From NCBI GenBank assembly GCA_019636475.1, contig JAHBXN010000002.1, positions 186,001 through 250,000 of the forward strand: a stretch of DNA of 64,000 nucleotides. Direction: 5' to 3'. Positions 1 to 9,244 of the stretch are shown here, piece by piece. This DNA is from Phycisphaerae bacterium. GTDB lineage: Bacteria; Planctomycetota; Phycisphaerae; UBA1845; UTPLA1. Position 1 is the stretch's first letter, and each line of letters starts with the position of its first letter. The notes under the pieces are model-generated. The model was not told where the DNA came from. It worked only from the letters and a program-made list of their open reading frames with translations, and ran no database searches. The position numbers and the translations under genes were made by a program.

Positions 1-1080
1 CCTGTCGCAGGCCACGTCACGGAAATCTCACGAACGTGGTCGCCCTTCGACGGCCAGGTCGCCGCCGCCGTCATCGAGCCGGACGGCACCGCGGATGCCA
101 TCTCGCCGAATCCCGACTGGGAGGATGAATCGCTGATCATCCATTTGGCCGAACGCGGTGTGATGTGCGAATTCCCGCGCATGCCGTTGCACCAGTACCT
201 GCAACAGGCCGTCGCGACGGGCGTGACGGATCTGATCGTCAACGCGATGGAAACCGAGCCATTCGTGGCGACCGATCTTCGAACGATCGTCGAACAGCCC
301 GGCCGAATCGTGGACGCGACCTGCGAACTCGCCGACGCTCTGGGCGTTCTCCGTGCGATCATCGCCGTTCCCTTTCGCCATCGACGAATCGTCCACCGCC
401 TCAAGTCTGAGGCGGCTGATCGGATGGTTGAAATCGTTGCAATGGCCGATCCGTATCCGCAGTGTCACCCCCACCTGCTCGTCAAGGCGATTCTCCAACG
501 CGAAATCCCACCCGGCATGAGCCCGCTGGACGAGCGTGCCGTCGTCCTGCCGCTGGCTGCCGTGCGTGCCGCGGCCGACGCAGTCATGGGCGGTCTCCCC
601 GTGACCCATGCGGTGCTCACGGTCTCAGGCGATGCCATCGAGCAACCGGGCGTCTATCGCATTCCCGTCGGCACACCGATCGAGCGACTGGTGCATCGGC
701 TCGGACTTCGTGGACCGATCGAACAAGCCGTCATGGGCGGCCCGCTCACAGGAATCCCCCTCGGGGATGCCCAAGCCGTCATCACCCGGGAATCCAACGC
801 GCTGCTGTTGTTTCTCGAGCGCGAACTGGTCACACCGACCGATTGCATCCGCTGTGGCTGGTGCGTGGATGACTGTCCGGTCGGAATCGTCCCTCCGGAC
901 CTGATGCGACTCGACGTCGCCGCCGCCTGTACGAATGTTGAGCTGTCGCATCTCAAGGCGTGCATCGATTGCGGCCTTTGCACCTACGTCTGTCCGTCTC
1001 AGCTGCCGCTGGCCCAAGCGATTCGTCGAGCCCGAACTCGATTTGCCCGTCCTTCGGAAATGGTGGACACGACCGCGTGA
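1..1080 (+). CDS. rnfC: Electron transport complex subunit RnfC, 3' part
   Basis: The reading frame is open from the first base, so the N-terminus lies outside the window. RnfC is the peripheral NADH-binding iron-sulfur subunit of the ion-pumping Rnf complex. The visible part has the RnfC core followed by two ferredoxin-type CxxCxxCxxxCP clusters near the C-terminus (starting CIRCGWC and CIDCGLC), each expected to hold a 4Fe-4S centre. The stop TGA at 1078-1080 overlaps the GTG start of rnfD, so the two are translationally coupled. The family assignment is secure; whether the complex is complete cannot be seen here. Confidence 0.93.
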   Translation, partial: PVAGHVTEISRTWSPFDGQVAAAVIEPDGTADAISPNPDWEDESLIIHLAERGVMCEFPRMPLHQYLQQAVATGVTDLIVNAMETEPFVATDLRTIVEQPGRIVDATCELADALGVLRAIIAVPFRHRRIVHRLKSEAADRMVEIVAMADPYPQCHPHLLVKAILQREIPPGMSPLDERAVVLPLAAVRAAADAVMGGLPVTHAVLTVSGDAIEQPGVYRIPVGTPIERLVHRLGLRGPIEQAVMGGPLTGIPLGDAQAVITRESNALLLFLERELVTPTDCIRCGWCVDDCPVGIVPPDLMRLDVAAACTNVELSHLKACIDCGLCTYVCPSQLPLAQAIRRARTRFARPSEMVDTTA

Positions 1081-2237
1081 GTACCAATCAACCATGGGTC
1101 AGAGGACCCCAGAGCCTGATGGGGTCGCCGCCACATCGGTCTGGCGGACACACTCACCGGCAGGTGGTGCGGGCCTGGTTGCTCGCGGCCGGCGTCGTCG
1201 GACTATGCGGAGTCACGCTATTTGGTGCGGCCGCCGCGCGGGTCATTCTGGCGTGCGTGTTCTCGGCGGTCGCGACCGATGCACTGATGGGGCTGCTTTC
1301 GCGATCGCCTTTTCAAGGCCGATCAGAACGGGCCGCACTCACTGGCATGCTCCTGGCACTGACCTTGCCGGCGACGACGCCGTGGGCTGTTGCCCTGTTC
1401 GGCTCGGTGGTTGCCGTATTGGTAGGTCAGGGCATCTTCCAGGGCCGGCTGATGCCGGCGCTGGTCGGCCGGGTTGTCACTCAATATGTCTTTTCAGGAT
1501 ACCTTTTCCTCGCAGGGACGCTGCTCTACTCACCCGTGCTTACGCCAGCCCACCTGTTTTTCGGGGATATCTCCGATGCCGAGCGAGTCGTGCACTATCA
1601 AGGCTGGTTTGAGTCGCAGGAATCCACGATCCACAACGCCTACGAACTTGAGCGCCCCGTGCAAATTCTCCGCAAATTCGCACACGCCAGGCTTCCTGCC
1701 GACGGCGATTTGATCTTCACGCCGATTCTTCGCGATCAACTTCCGCCCTGGCGAGATACGGTGTTCGGCGTCGTGCCGGGCGGAATCGGCGAAACCTGCA
1801 TCATCGGATTGATCGTCGCTGGAATGTACCTCGTGCATCGCGGTTTTCTGAGGTGGCAGCTTCCGGTCACGCTCGTCGCAAGCGCCGCGTTCGCCCTCTC
1901 CATACTGCCCGTCGAGACCGCCGCCGGCTTTCGCTGGTTTCCGGTGTTGGAGATTGAGCAGAACCAGGCTGTCGGGCTCGCCTATATTCTCCACCACCTG
2001 ACCGCCGGCCAGATCATGTTGACGGCATTCCTGCTCGCGGTGGATCCGATCTCCTCGCCGCTGCGCGTTCATGGCCAGATCATTTTCGCCGCGGGCATCG
2101 GGTTGATCGCCGCATTCATGCGTCTGTATGGCTCGCTTGACGGCGAGTGCTACTGGGCCGTCCTCCTGATGAATGCCTTTGTCGGGATGATTGACCGACA
2201 ACTCCGGCGACCCGTTCTCGGAATTGCGGAAGAATAA
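1077..2237 (+). CDS. rnfD: Electron transport complex subunit RnfD
   Basis: Polytopic membrane subunit of the Rnf complex. I start it at GTG 1077, which overlaps the rnfC stop as GTGA; an ATG at 1119 is an alternative. The sequence has many hydrophobic helices and the RnfD-typical segment FGVVPGGIGETCIIGLIVAG in its second half. RnfD normally carries FMN on a threonine in an S/T-G-A-T motif. I do not see that motif; the corresponding stretch reads SPVLTPAHLFFGD, so flavin attachment is uncertain. No rnfG, rnfE, rnfA or rnfB follows: the next gene is a pilus ATPase. Confidence 0.9.
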   Translation: MSTNQPWVRGPQSLMGSPPHRSGGHTHRQVVRAWLLAAGVVGLCGVTLFGAAAARVILACVFSAVATDALMGLLSRSPFQGRSERAALTGMLLALTLPATTPWAVALFGSVVAVLVGQGIFQGRLMPALVGRVVTQYVFSGYLFLAGTLLYSPVLTPAHLFFGDISDAERVVHYQGWFESQESTIHNAYELERPVQILRKFAHARLPADGDLIFTPILRDQLPPWRDTVFGVVPGGIGETCIIGLIVAGMYLVHRGFLRWQLPVTLVASAAFALSILPVETAAGFRWFPVLEIEQNQAVGLAYILHHLTAGQIMLTAFLLAVDPISSPLRVHGQIIFAAGIGLIAAFMRLYGSLDGECYWAVLLMNAFVGMIDRQLRRPVLGIAEE

Positions 2238-2376
2238 GCCATCCGAATCGACCGGCGCGGCGATGCCGACGCTGCATTCACACTCCATCCGAAATCCGTG
2301 AGAAATCCCAACTGACCTGCTATCATTCAGCCTGGAAATCGGCACCGCCAGCGACCCGCCGGCTCGGAGTCTCATT

Positions 2377-3471
2377 ATGGACCTGCCTGCCATTCTTCGT
2401 TTCGCACTCGCGAACGGCGCATCCGACGTGCATTTGCAATCGGGGTCGCCGCCCATCGTCCGAATCCAGGGACAAATGCGCGCGCTCGACGTCCCGGCAC
2501 TTCAGTCAGACACGGCCCGACAGGTGATCGCCGACCTGATGCCCGCCGACCGTGTGATGAATCTCGACCGGAACCTGACCGATGGCGTCGATTTCTCATT
2601 TCAGGCCGACGGTATCGGGCGATTTCGTTGCAGCGCCTACAGCCACCTGGGGCGCCCGGGGCTGGTGATGCGCGTCATTCCGGCCGCCCCGCCGCAGCTC
2701 AGCGCACTGAATTTGCCGGAAGTGCTGGAAGAAATCGCACTTGAAGATCGCGGCATGACGCTGATCACCGGGACAACCGGCAGCGGAAAGAGCACGACAC
2801 TTGCCGCGATGATCGACCTCATCAACTCGGCACGCAGCAAAAAAATCGTCACCATCGAAGACCCTGTTGAGTTCATTTATCAAAACCGCCGATCGCTCAT
2901 TTCGCAGCTCGAAGTGGGGCATGACACGCCGTCGTTCCAGCAGGGCCTTCGCCAGGCGCTGCGCCAGGACCCTGACGTCATCGTCATCGGCGAACTTCGC
3001 GATCTCGAGACGCTGCGAATCGCCTTGCAGGCCGCCGATACCGGCCATCAGGTGTTCGCCACCGTTCACAGCTCGAATACATGGCAGACCATCGAGCGCA
3101 TCATTGCGATGTTCCCCCCCGCCGAGCACCGGCTGCTGCTGTCACAACTCGCGAAATCGATCGAAGCGATCATCTCCCAGCGATTGGTCACGTCAAAGGA
3201 CGGACCGCGCATTCCGGCCGTTGAGATTCTCCGAGGCTCGCCCGTGACCGAGAAGTACCTCCTCGAGAACAGGCTTTCGGAACTAAGCGATTATCTCGCG
3301 AGCGGCGAATCCGGCATGCAGACCTTTGATCAACATCTGCTGGAGCTTTACAACACAAAGCGAATCACCGGTACACAGGCGATGCAGTGGAGCAGCAATA
3401 CCGAGGCGATGTCACTTGCAATGCGCGGAATCCGCCGAGTCGGCGGTGGAAGGATGACTGCGCAGAAATAG
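2377..3471 (+). CDS. pilT: PilT/PilU-type pilus retraction ATPase
   Basis: Hexameric cytoplasmic ATPase that powers type IV pilus retraction. The 364-aa product has the family length. It shows the N-terminal PilT domain (ASDVHL near residue 16), Walker A GTTGSGKST at 132-140, the Asp box VTIEDPVEF, Walker B with IGELRD near 204-209, and the His box around ATVHSSNT at 228-235. A GGAG Shine-Dalgarno precedes ATG 2377. The only other type IV pilus-like gene here is the prepilin at 40.9 kb, so the remaining machinery must lie elsewhere. PilT and the related PilU cannot be separated from sequence alone. Confidence 0.93.
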   Translation: MDLPAILRFALANGASDVHLQSGSPPIVRIQGQMRALDVPALQSDTARQVIADLMPADRVMNLDRNLTDGVDFSFQADGIGRFRCSAYSHLGRPGLVMRVIPAAPPQLSALNLPEVLEEIALEDRGMTLITGTTGSGKSTTLAAMIDLINSARSKKIVTIEDPVEFIYQNRRSLISQLEVGHDTPSFQQGLRQALRQDPDVIVIGELRDLETLRIALQAADTGHQVFATVHSSNTWQTIERIIAMFPPAEHRLLLSQLAKSIEAIISQRLVTSKDGPRIPAVEILRGSPVTEKYLLENRLSELSDYLASGESGMQTFDQHLLELYNTKRITGTQAMQWSSNTEAMSLAMRGIRRVGGGRMTAQK

Positions 3472-3523
3472 CCGGCATTCGGCTGCGTGCGCTCCGCCAG
3501 AAGGACGGCGGCTCGCATCCCTG

Positions 3524-4933
3524 CTACCCCCGAACCGCCCAGCTCAGGATTTGTCCCATCTTCGGCGGTTTACCCTGCATCAGAATTCCCACACGGAACA
3601 CCCTTCCCGCGGCCCAGACGCAAATGACGGTAACCAGCGCGCACCCCGCCAGCGCAGCCGGCGCCTGCCACAACGGAACCGGCACCTCCATCGATTGACG
3701 CATGGTCATGATCATCGGTGACGTAAGTGGGAACAGTGACAATGCCGTGGCAATCCCGCCGCCCGGATCGCGGATAATCGGCACGAGAAAGAACATCGGA
3801 ATGATCATCGGGAACATGACCGGCATAATCAGGCTCTGCGCCTCCTTCACGTCATTACAGCATGCCCCGGCAGCCAGGAACATCGAGCCGTACATGAAGA
3901 TGGCCAACGCAAGGAAGAACACGAACCAGCCCACCAGAACCGGACTGACCATGTCCATCTTGCCGTAGTACGCTGCGACGGCGATCCCGCCGGCGGCATA
4001 GATGCCCAGCAGCGTCAACGCGACGAAGGCATGACCGATGAGCTTGCCCATCATCAGATCGAACGGCCGGAGCGAACCAAGCAGCACCTCGCTGATGCGC
4101 TGCATTTTTTCCTCGAGCACGCCATGCAACAGCGGCTGCACGGCGATCATGAGCAGCATCCACATCATCATCATGACGAAAAAGGGCACAAGGAACCCCG
4201 CCGCGGCGCTGGTGGCCTCGCCGCCCTTCACCTCGCCGGTTTGCGAACGTGAAAGCAACCCGAAAGAATCCAGCCTGACCGGCGCCAGCGCGCGCATCAC
4301 GGTTTCCAAATCCATGCCCGAACGAGCAAAACGAGCCGCCCGGACCCGATCCCCGATAACCTCGCTCAACCACTCCGGCAACTCGCGATACGTTTCCCGA
4401 TTGGAGTAATAGCGGATCGCGCCTCCCTCGCTCTGCGGCTGTATCGAAGCCGCTGTCGCACTTCCGGCCGCGGAGGCAGCTGTTGTTTCAGAAGGCATTC
4501 CCGGCTCCGCGGGAGCGACAGCAGCCTCCCTCGGATCAAGAATCCCACGATTGATCTCCACGAACGCAAACAACTCTCCGGACCGGACCCGGTCCGAGAG
4601 TTCCAGCAACTGCCCCTGTCGATCCGCCTCGTTCGGCGGAATCTCCACCATCTCGTAGCTCGGTTCCATTTGCCTGCCGGTTTCGGAATCGAAGATGTCA
4701 TGCTTGTTGCGCCATTCGGCGGCATCGTGCAGCGGGACAAACAGACTTCCGGTCCGATCAATCACGGCCACGCGCTTGACGCTTGCATCGCCGCGCTTCG
4801 CCACCAGCGTCTGCACGAGCACACTGCCCGACATGAACACCGGCATGAGAATCACGCCGACGATGAAGCCCTTGCTCCGCACGTTGGTGCGATACTCGCG
4901 CATCGCGACCGCCCAGGTCTTTCGCATGGTCAC
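3524..4933 (-). CDS. ABC-2 family transporter permease (NatB-like)
   Basis: Membrane subunit of an ABC exporter. There is one N-terminal transmembrane helix (RSKGFIVGVILMPVFM region), a large extracytoplasmic domain of about 200 residues containing an Ala/Pro-rich linker, then a C-terminal block of five or six helices starting near FLVPFFVMMMMWMLLM. This is the layout of NatB-type ABC-2 permeases. The GTG at 4933 overlaps the TGA of the upstream ATPase gene by four bases (GTGA); an in-frame ATG lies at 4927. The substrate is unknown; sodium export by NatAB is the best-known precedent, but the similarity seen here is only at family level. Confidence 0.88.
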   Translation of the reverse strand: MTMRKTWAVAMREYRTNVRSKGFIVGVILMPVFMSGSVLVQTLVAKRGDASVKRVAVIDRTGSLFVPLHDAAEWRNKHDIFDSETGRQMEPSYEMVEIPPNEADRQGQLLELSDRVRSGELFAFVEINRGILDPREAAVAPAEPGMPSETTAASAAGSATAASIQPQSEGGAIRYYSNRETYRELPEWLSEVIGDRVRAARFARSGMDLETVMRALAPVRLDSFGLLSRSQTGEVKGGEATSAAAGFLVPFFVMMMMWMLLMIAVQPLLHGVLEEKMQRISEVLLGSLRPFDLMMGKLIGHAFVALTLLGIYAAGGIAVAAYYGKMDMVSPVLVGWFVFFLALAIFMYGSMFLAAGACCNDVKEAQSLIMPVMFPMIIPMFFLVPIIRDPGGGIATALSLFPLTSPMIMTMRQSMEVPVPLWQAPAALAGCALVTVICVWAAGRVFRVGILMQGKPPKMGQILSWAVRG

Positions 4934-5892
4934 ACTCCACCGCTGCTTGCCGGCTGAAATTTGATTCTTGCCGCCCCATCGGGCTCCGGTTCCGCCGCCG
5001 GGCCTGCGATTCGAACGAAGATATCATGCAGCGTCGGCGTGGCGATCTCGAAATGGCTCACCCGAGTTCGAGCAACCAGCGCGGCGAGCACCGCTTGCGA
5101 ATCAGAACCCTGCGACATGCGCAATTCCTGTAGCTGGCCGTAGTTGTTCACACGCTCCACGCCGGGCAGTTGCTCGAAATCCACGCCGTTGCCTTCGCAC
5201 CGCACGCGCACGGTGTCGCGCCCGAATCGCTCCTGTATCGACAAGAGCGTTCCATCCAGCACCTTGCGGCCCTTGTAAATCATGAAGATGAAATCGCACA
5301 TCTTCTCGGCCACTTCCATGTCATGCGTCGAGAAGATGATCGTCGCACCGCGGCGTCGCTGCTCGAGGATCACGTCCTTGACGACTTCCATATTGACCGG
5401 ATCCAGTCCCGAAAACGGCTCATCCAGAATCAGCAGCTCCGGCTCGTGAAGAATCGTCGTCAGGAACTGAACCTTTTGAGCCATGCCCTTCGACAACGAC
5501 TCAACCGGTTTGGGCCCCACACCGGGAAGATCGATTCGATTCAGCCATCCGTCTATTTCAGCGTTGTTGACGCGCCGGCCCTTCAGCTCCGCGTAGAATT
5601 TCAGAAGATCATGGACCTTCATCTTGCGATACAGTCCGCGCTCCTCGGGCAGATAGCCCACCCGATCCGACGCCGCGCCGCCGCTCGTCGCGTCTTCGCC
5701 CAGCACCTCGATACGACCGCTGTCGGGATGGTAGATCCGCATGATCATGCGAAGCGTCGTGGACTTGCCGGAACCGTTCGGCCCGATGAACCCGTAAACC
5801 ACGCCGCGAGGAACCATCAACGAAAGCTGGTTCACCGCGACCGTCGCGCCGAACGTCTTGGTCACGTCCGCGATGGATACTGCACTACTCAT
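4930..5892 (-). CDS. ABC transporter ATP-binding protein (NatA-like)
   Basis: ATPase partner of the downstream permease. Motifs in order: Walker A GPNGSGKST, Q-loop region, signature LSKGMAQKVQ, Walker B LLILDEPFSGLD and the switch histidine in FSTHD. The signature is LSKGM rather than LSGGQ, as is usual in this exporter group. A C-terminal extension of roughly 90 residues follows the nucleotide-binding domain (TVRVRC onward). I choose ATG 5892, preceded by GGAG at a spacing of 8; an upstream ATG at 5922 has a poorer ribosome site. The stop overlaps the permease start. Confidence 0.9.
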   Translation of the reverse strand: MSSAVSIADVTKTFGATVAVNQLSLMVPRGVVYGFIGPNGSGKSTTLRMIMRIYHPDSGRIEVLGEDATSGGAASDRVGYLPEERGLYRKMKVHDLLKFYAELKGRRVNNAEIDGWLNRIDLPGVGPKPVESLSKGMAQKVQFLTTILHEPELLILDEPFSGLDPVNMEVVKDVILEQRRRGATIIFSTHDMEVAEKMCDFIFMIYKGRKVLDGTLLSIQERFGRDTVRVRCEGNGVDFEQLPGVERVNNYGQLQELRMSQGSDSQAVLAALVARTRVSHFEIATPTLHDIFVRIAGPAAEPEPDGAARIKFQPASSGGV

Positions 5893-6148
5893 TCCGAATA
5901 CTCCGACCGCCGATTGCGCCATGTCTCTTCAACAGAAGATTCGCGCCGGCTCCCACTCATGCAGCCGAACAGCCCACCCGCGAGAAGACTAACGCAGCCA
6001 GACCCGTTTGCTCACGCACCCATGATATGAAGGATTCGCTGGATATGACACGACTAATCCGATGTTGAAAGGCGTATTTGACGGACCGCACGTTCGAGAC
6101 TCCGCCGGAAATGCCGCAATGAAAACTCCGCGCGTCGGAACGACGGCG

Positions 6149-8362
6149 CTAAGCCCATCCGACCGCGGCGCCCAGTTGATTGATCGCCAGCGCCGCGCTG
6201 TAGGCCAGCACCGTCATGTATCCGAACATCAATGCCGGCCATTTCCAGGAACCCGTCTCTCTCCGCGTCACGGCCAGGGTGCTTACGCATTGGCATGCCA
6301 GAACGTAAAACACCATTAAACCCGTCGCCACGCGCGGCGTGAAAAGTGGGCGCCCGTCCGCGCGGGTCGCTGCCGCCAGTTTGTCACGGAGCATATCAGA
6401 CGCGTCGTCCGTCGCGCCGATCGAAAAGGTGATGCCCATCGTTCCGACGAAAACCTCCCGCGCCAGAAAAGACGAGAGAATTCCGATGCCGATTCGCCAA
6501 TCGTACCCCAATGGCTCAATCGTCGGCTCGATCAGGTGGCCCAGTCGCCCGAGCCAGCTTTGACGCAATTGCGCCCCGGCCAGGATGTGATCTCGCTCGT
6601 CAACCCCCAGCGGTGCGCCATCGAGTTCCGCAAGCTGCGCAACAACTTCCTGAGACAGATCAGCAACATCCATTCTGGGGAAATAGCCGAGCGCCCAGAT
6701 CACAATGCAGGCGGCAACAATCGTCGTCCCCGCGCCGGTGAGAAACTGCTTGCTGCGGTCCCACATCGTTCGAACAATGACACGTGCCTGCGGCAGACGG
6801 TATGGCGGCAGTTCCATAATGAATGTCGGGCGTGGGCCTCGCAGCAGCGTTTTTTTGAAAACCACCGCCATCAGCAAAGCTGTCACCGTGCCAAGCAGGT
6901 AAAGCCCAAGCATCACACCGGTCTTGAGCCATAGCCGGTCGCCATACACCGCCGCAATCAGAATGAGATACACCGGTAACCGAGCCGAGCAACTCATCAG
7001 CGGAGCGATCAGTATCGTCGTCAGTCGATCACGCCGATTTTCGATGGTGCGCGTCGCCATGATGCCGGGAATGGCGCACGCATAGCTCGAAAGCAGCGGA
7101 ATGAAACTGCGGCCGTGCAGACCGACGCGGCTCATCAGGCGATCCATCAGAAACGCCGCCCGTGCCATGTAGCCGGAATCCTCAAGAATCGAGAGAAACA
7201 GGAACAGAATGCAGATCTGAGGGAAGAAGACGACCACCGAGCCGACGCCGTTGATAATGCCATCCGCCAGCAACGATTGCAGCAAACCGTCGGGCACCCA
7301 CACACGCACTGCCGAGACGCACAAGGCCTGCACGGATTCGATCATGCCCATCAATGGCTCAGCCCACGAAAAGATCGATAGGAACAACAAGCCCATGACG
7401 ACCACGAAAACACCGAAACCGTATATCCGATGCGTCACAACCGAATCAACGCGATCCCTGATGCTCGCCTTCCGCGGCAGCGCATCCCCGCCGGAGCGTT
7501 GAACCCGCACGCGCGATACGATCTGTGACACATGCCGGTACCGTGCCTCAATGATCGCAGCCGCAATATCCGATTCGGCCTCGTTCAATTCTTCCGCCGT
7601 CCGAGCCATCTCCTCGGCCAGCGCCGGCGGCACCTGCGCGACAAGACGCCGGGATGCCGCGCGCCCGGTCGCATCGCCCGACAGATAATCCGTCATCCAG
7701 AGAAGCGCCGCCGAGCGTGAGACGCAACACGTCGTCGCGCCCGAGCTCGTCAGATCGCTCGCGATTTTCTCCACGCACCGGTCGATTTCCAAAGGCAGTT
7801 CGAGTGAGTGCCTTGAATGTGGCACGATGCTTCCGCCCATGAGTGCACGGCGCAATTCGTCGAGCCCTCGCCCCGAACGCGCGACGGTGGGAATCACCGG
7901 CACGCCCAGTTCGCGTGAGAGAAGCTCGCAATCGATGCGCTCGCCGCGCGCCTCAACCTCATCCATCAGGTTACAGGCGACAACAACCCGCATGCCGAAT
8001 TCAATCAGTTGCGTCGCGAGATATAGATTGCGTTCGAGATTCGACGCATCGATCACGACGAGAACCGCGTCAGGGCGGGATTCGCCGTTGAGCAGGCCGA
8101 GCAGCACGTCGCGCGAGATCGCTTCATCGGGTGAACGCGCGGACAGACTGTAGATCCCCGGCAGGTCAACGAGGATGATCCCGCTTCCCAGGAGGCGGCC
8201 CTCGCGCTTCTCAACGGTTACGCCCGGATAGTTGGCCACGATGTAGCGCAGCCCGGTAAGCTGATTGAAGAGAGAGGTTTTGCCGGAGTTCGGATTGCCA
8301 GCGATGGCGATACGATGCACGGTTGCCGACACCGCCGAAACATCGGCCGGTCGAACTGACAT
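6149..8362 (-). CDS. feoB: Ferrous iron transport protein B
   Basis: Inner-membrane Fe(II) importer with an N-terminal G-protein domain. Visible motifs: G1 GNPNSGKTS at 22-30, the switch-I segment NYPGVTVEK, G3 DLPG at 66-69, G4 NLMD at 131-134. Two Gate-type transmembrane blocks follow, with the conserved segment RSFIPLLSSYACAIPGIMA. At 737 aa it has normal length. The start codon shares one base with the feoA stop (TAATG), so the pair is an operon, probably iron-repressed through the palindrome upstream of feoA. There is no feoC-like gene. Confidence 0.96.
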   Translation of the reverse strand: MSVRPADVSAVSATVHRIAIAGNPNSGKTSLFNQLTGLRYIVANYPGVTVEKREGRLLGSGIILVDLPGIYSLSARSPDEAISRDVLLGLLNGESRPDAVLVVIDASNLERNLYLATQLIEFGMRVVVACNLMDEVEARGERIDCELLSRELGVPVIPTVARSGRGLDELRRALMGGSIVPHSRHSLELPLEIDRCVEKIASDLTSSGATTCCVSRSAALLWMTDYLSGDATGRAASRRLVAQVPPALAEEMARTAEELNEAESDIAAAIIEARYRHVSQIVSRVRVQRSGGDALPRKASIRDRVDSVVTHRIYGFGVFVVVMGLLFLSIFSWAEPLMGMIESVQALCVSAVRVWVPDGLLQSLLADGIINGVGSVVVFFPQICILFLFLSILEDSGYMARAAFLMDRLMSRVGLHGRSFIPLLSSYACAIPGIMATRTIENRRDRLTTILIAPLMSCSARLPVYLILIAAVYGDRLWLKTGVMLGLYLLGTVTALLMAVVFKKTLLRGPRPTFIMELPPYRLPQARVIVRTMWDRSKQFLTGAGTTIVAACIVIWALGYFPRMDVADLSQEVVAQLAELDGAPLGVDERDHILAGAQLRQSWLGRLGHLIEPTIEPLGYDWRIGIGILSSFLAREVFVGTMGITFSIGATDDASDMLRDKLAAATRADGRPLFTPRVATGLMVFYVLACQCVSTLAVTRRETGSWKWPALMFGYMTVLAYSAALAINQLGAAVGWA

Positions 8363-8592
8363 TACGTTGCCTCGATATGGACCGTCGCAGCTTCGGATTT
8401 GCGAACACTCAGACGGTAGCCTCGCAACTGCAATTCGACCGGATCGCCCAGCGGTGCGACACGAACCACGCTGACCAGCGTGCCGCGGGTCAGGCCCATT
8501 TCGAGCAAACGATGCCGAATGCCGGCCTCGCCACCCACGCCCCTAACGAAACCCGACTGCCCCGGATTTAGGTCGCCAAGCAACTTAGGCAT
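8362..8592 (-). CDS. feoA: Ferrous iron transport protein A
   Basis: Small cytoplasmic SH3-like protein of 76 aa that accompanies FeoB. It has the family pattern of a glycine-rich start, the RLLEMGLTRGT core, and a final strand SVRKSEAATVHIE. It is the first gene of the feoAB operon, and its TAA overlaps the feoB ATG by one base. A Fur-like palindrome sits about 63-81 bases upstream of the start codon, which suggests iron-dependent control. Confidence 0.93.
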   Translation of the reverse strand: MPKLLGDLNPGQSGFVRGVGGEAGIRHRLLEMGLTRGTLVSVVRVAPLGDPVELQLRGYRLSVRKSEAATVHIEAT

Positions 8593-8654
8593 AAGCTCTT
8601 ACGATCCTTCCGCTCGCTGGCACGACTGGTCTCAGCCTTCGCGATCGAGAGCTG

Positions 8655-8673
8655 ATTGAGACTCAATCTCAAT
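8655..8673. promoter_or_regulatory. Putative Fur box upstream of feoAB
   Basis: The 19-mer ATTGAGACTCAATCTCAAT is an interrupted palindrome: the outer seven bases on each side are perfectly complementary and the centre is nearly symmetric. It resembles the Fur-box form TGAGAAT-CATTCTCA known from several proteobacteria. It lies in the only gap from which feoAB can be transcribed. Calling it a Fur site is inference; a DtxR-type iron regulator could also use such a site. Confidence 0.6.
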
Positions 8674-8860
8674 TAGTTTGTAATCCGTCGGCCCGATGTT
8701 GTCAACGAAAATCAATCCCATCAGGCAAATTTGGCCAGTTGAGGTATCGCGCCACGGACTGGGCGCAGGATCGCGATAAATCGACCAAAAGCCGACCGCG
8801 AAATGCATCGAATTAAAGGATGAAACGCTTGGAAATTCAGATGGGCGGGAACCGGCGAAA

Positions 8861-9196
8861 TCAGGATTCGGATGCGTCGTCGTCATCATCGTCCGCTGAG
8901 CGGACGACCTCTTCGCCCAGAAGGCGCTGCTTCATCACGCGACCAATCTTGAATTTAACCGTCCGCTTTTCGGGGACATGAACGCGCTCGAGGGTCTTGG
9001 GATTCTGCGCGACGCGTGCCGCACGAACCTTGCTCTCAAACACACCGAAGTCACGAAACTCCAAGCGGTTGCCCGCACCGAGTTCCTCGATGATGTCGTC
9101 TAGAAAGCTCTGAATAATCCGCTTCACCACGACGCGCTTGTTATTCGTTCGATCGGCGATTCGATCGATAAGTTCTTTCTTCGTAACGGTTCGCAT
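8861..9196 (-). CDS. HU/IHF-family DNA-binding protein
   Basis: Nucleoid-associated protein of 111 aa, slightly longer than the usual 90. It has the family N-terminus (TKKELIDRIAD), the conserved segment EFRDFGVFESKVRAARVAQN leading into the beta arm, and the closing helix KIGRVMKQRL. Unlike typical HU it ends in an acidic run of six aspartates followed by ASES, which could reduce DNA affinity or recruit partners. The start ATG 9196 has an AGGG upstream. It stands alone, transcribed toward feoAB. Confidence 0.93.
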   Translation of the reverse strand: MRTVTKKELIDRIADRTNNKRVVVKRIIQSFLDDIIEELGAGNRLEFRDFGVFESKVRAARVAQNPKTLERVHVPEKRTVKFKIGRVMKQRLLGEEVVRSADDDDDDASES

Positions 9197-9228
9197 GATG
9201 AAAACCCTAGGCGACTTTCTACGATGCG

Positions 9229-9244
9229 AGAGCAGCGCTGCTCT
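9229..9244. promoter_or_regulatory. Perfect 16-bp palindrome in the HU leader
   Basis: AGAGCAGCGCTGCTCT is a perfect palindrome 33-48 bases upstream of the HU start codon, next to a possible -10 hexamer (GATAAA on the minus strand, just upstream of it). It may be an operator or a leader hairpin. No regulator can be named. Confidence 0.35.

Noticed and set aside
8632-8889. 85-codon minus-strand ORF between feoA and HU
   Set aside because: It overlaps the HU 3' end, contains the Fur-like palindrome and shows no domain or signal; the gap is better read as the feoAB promoter.
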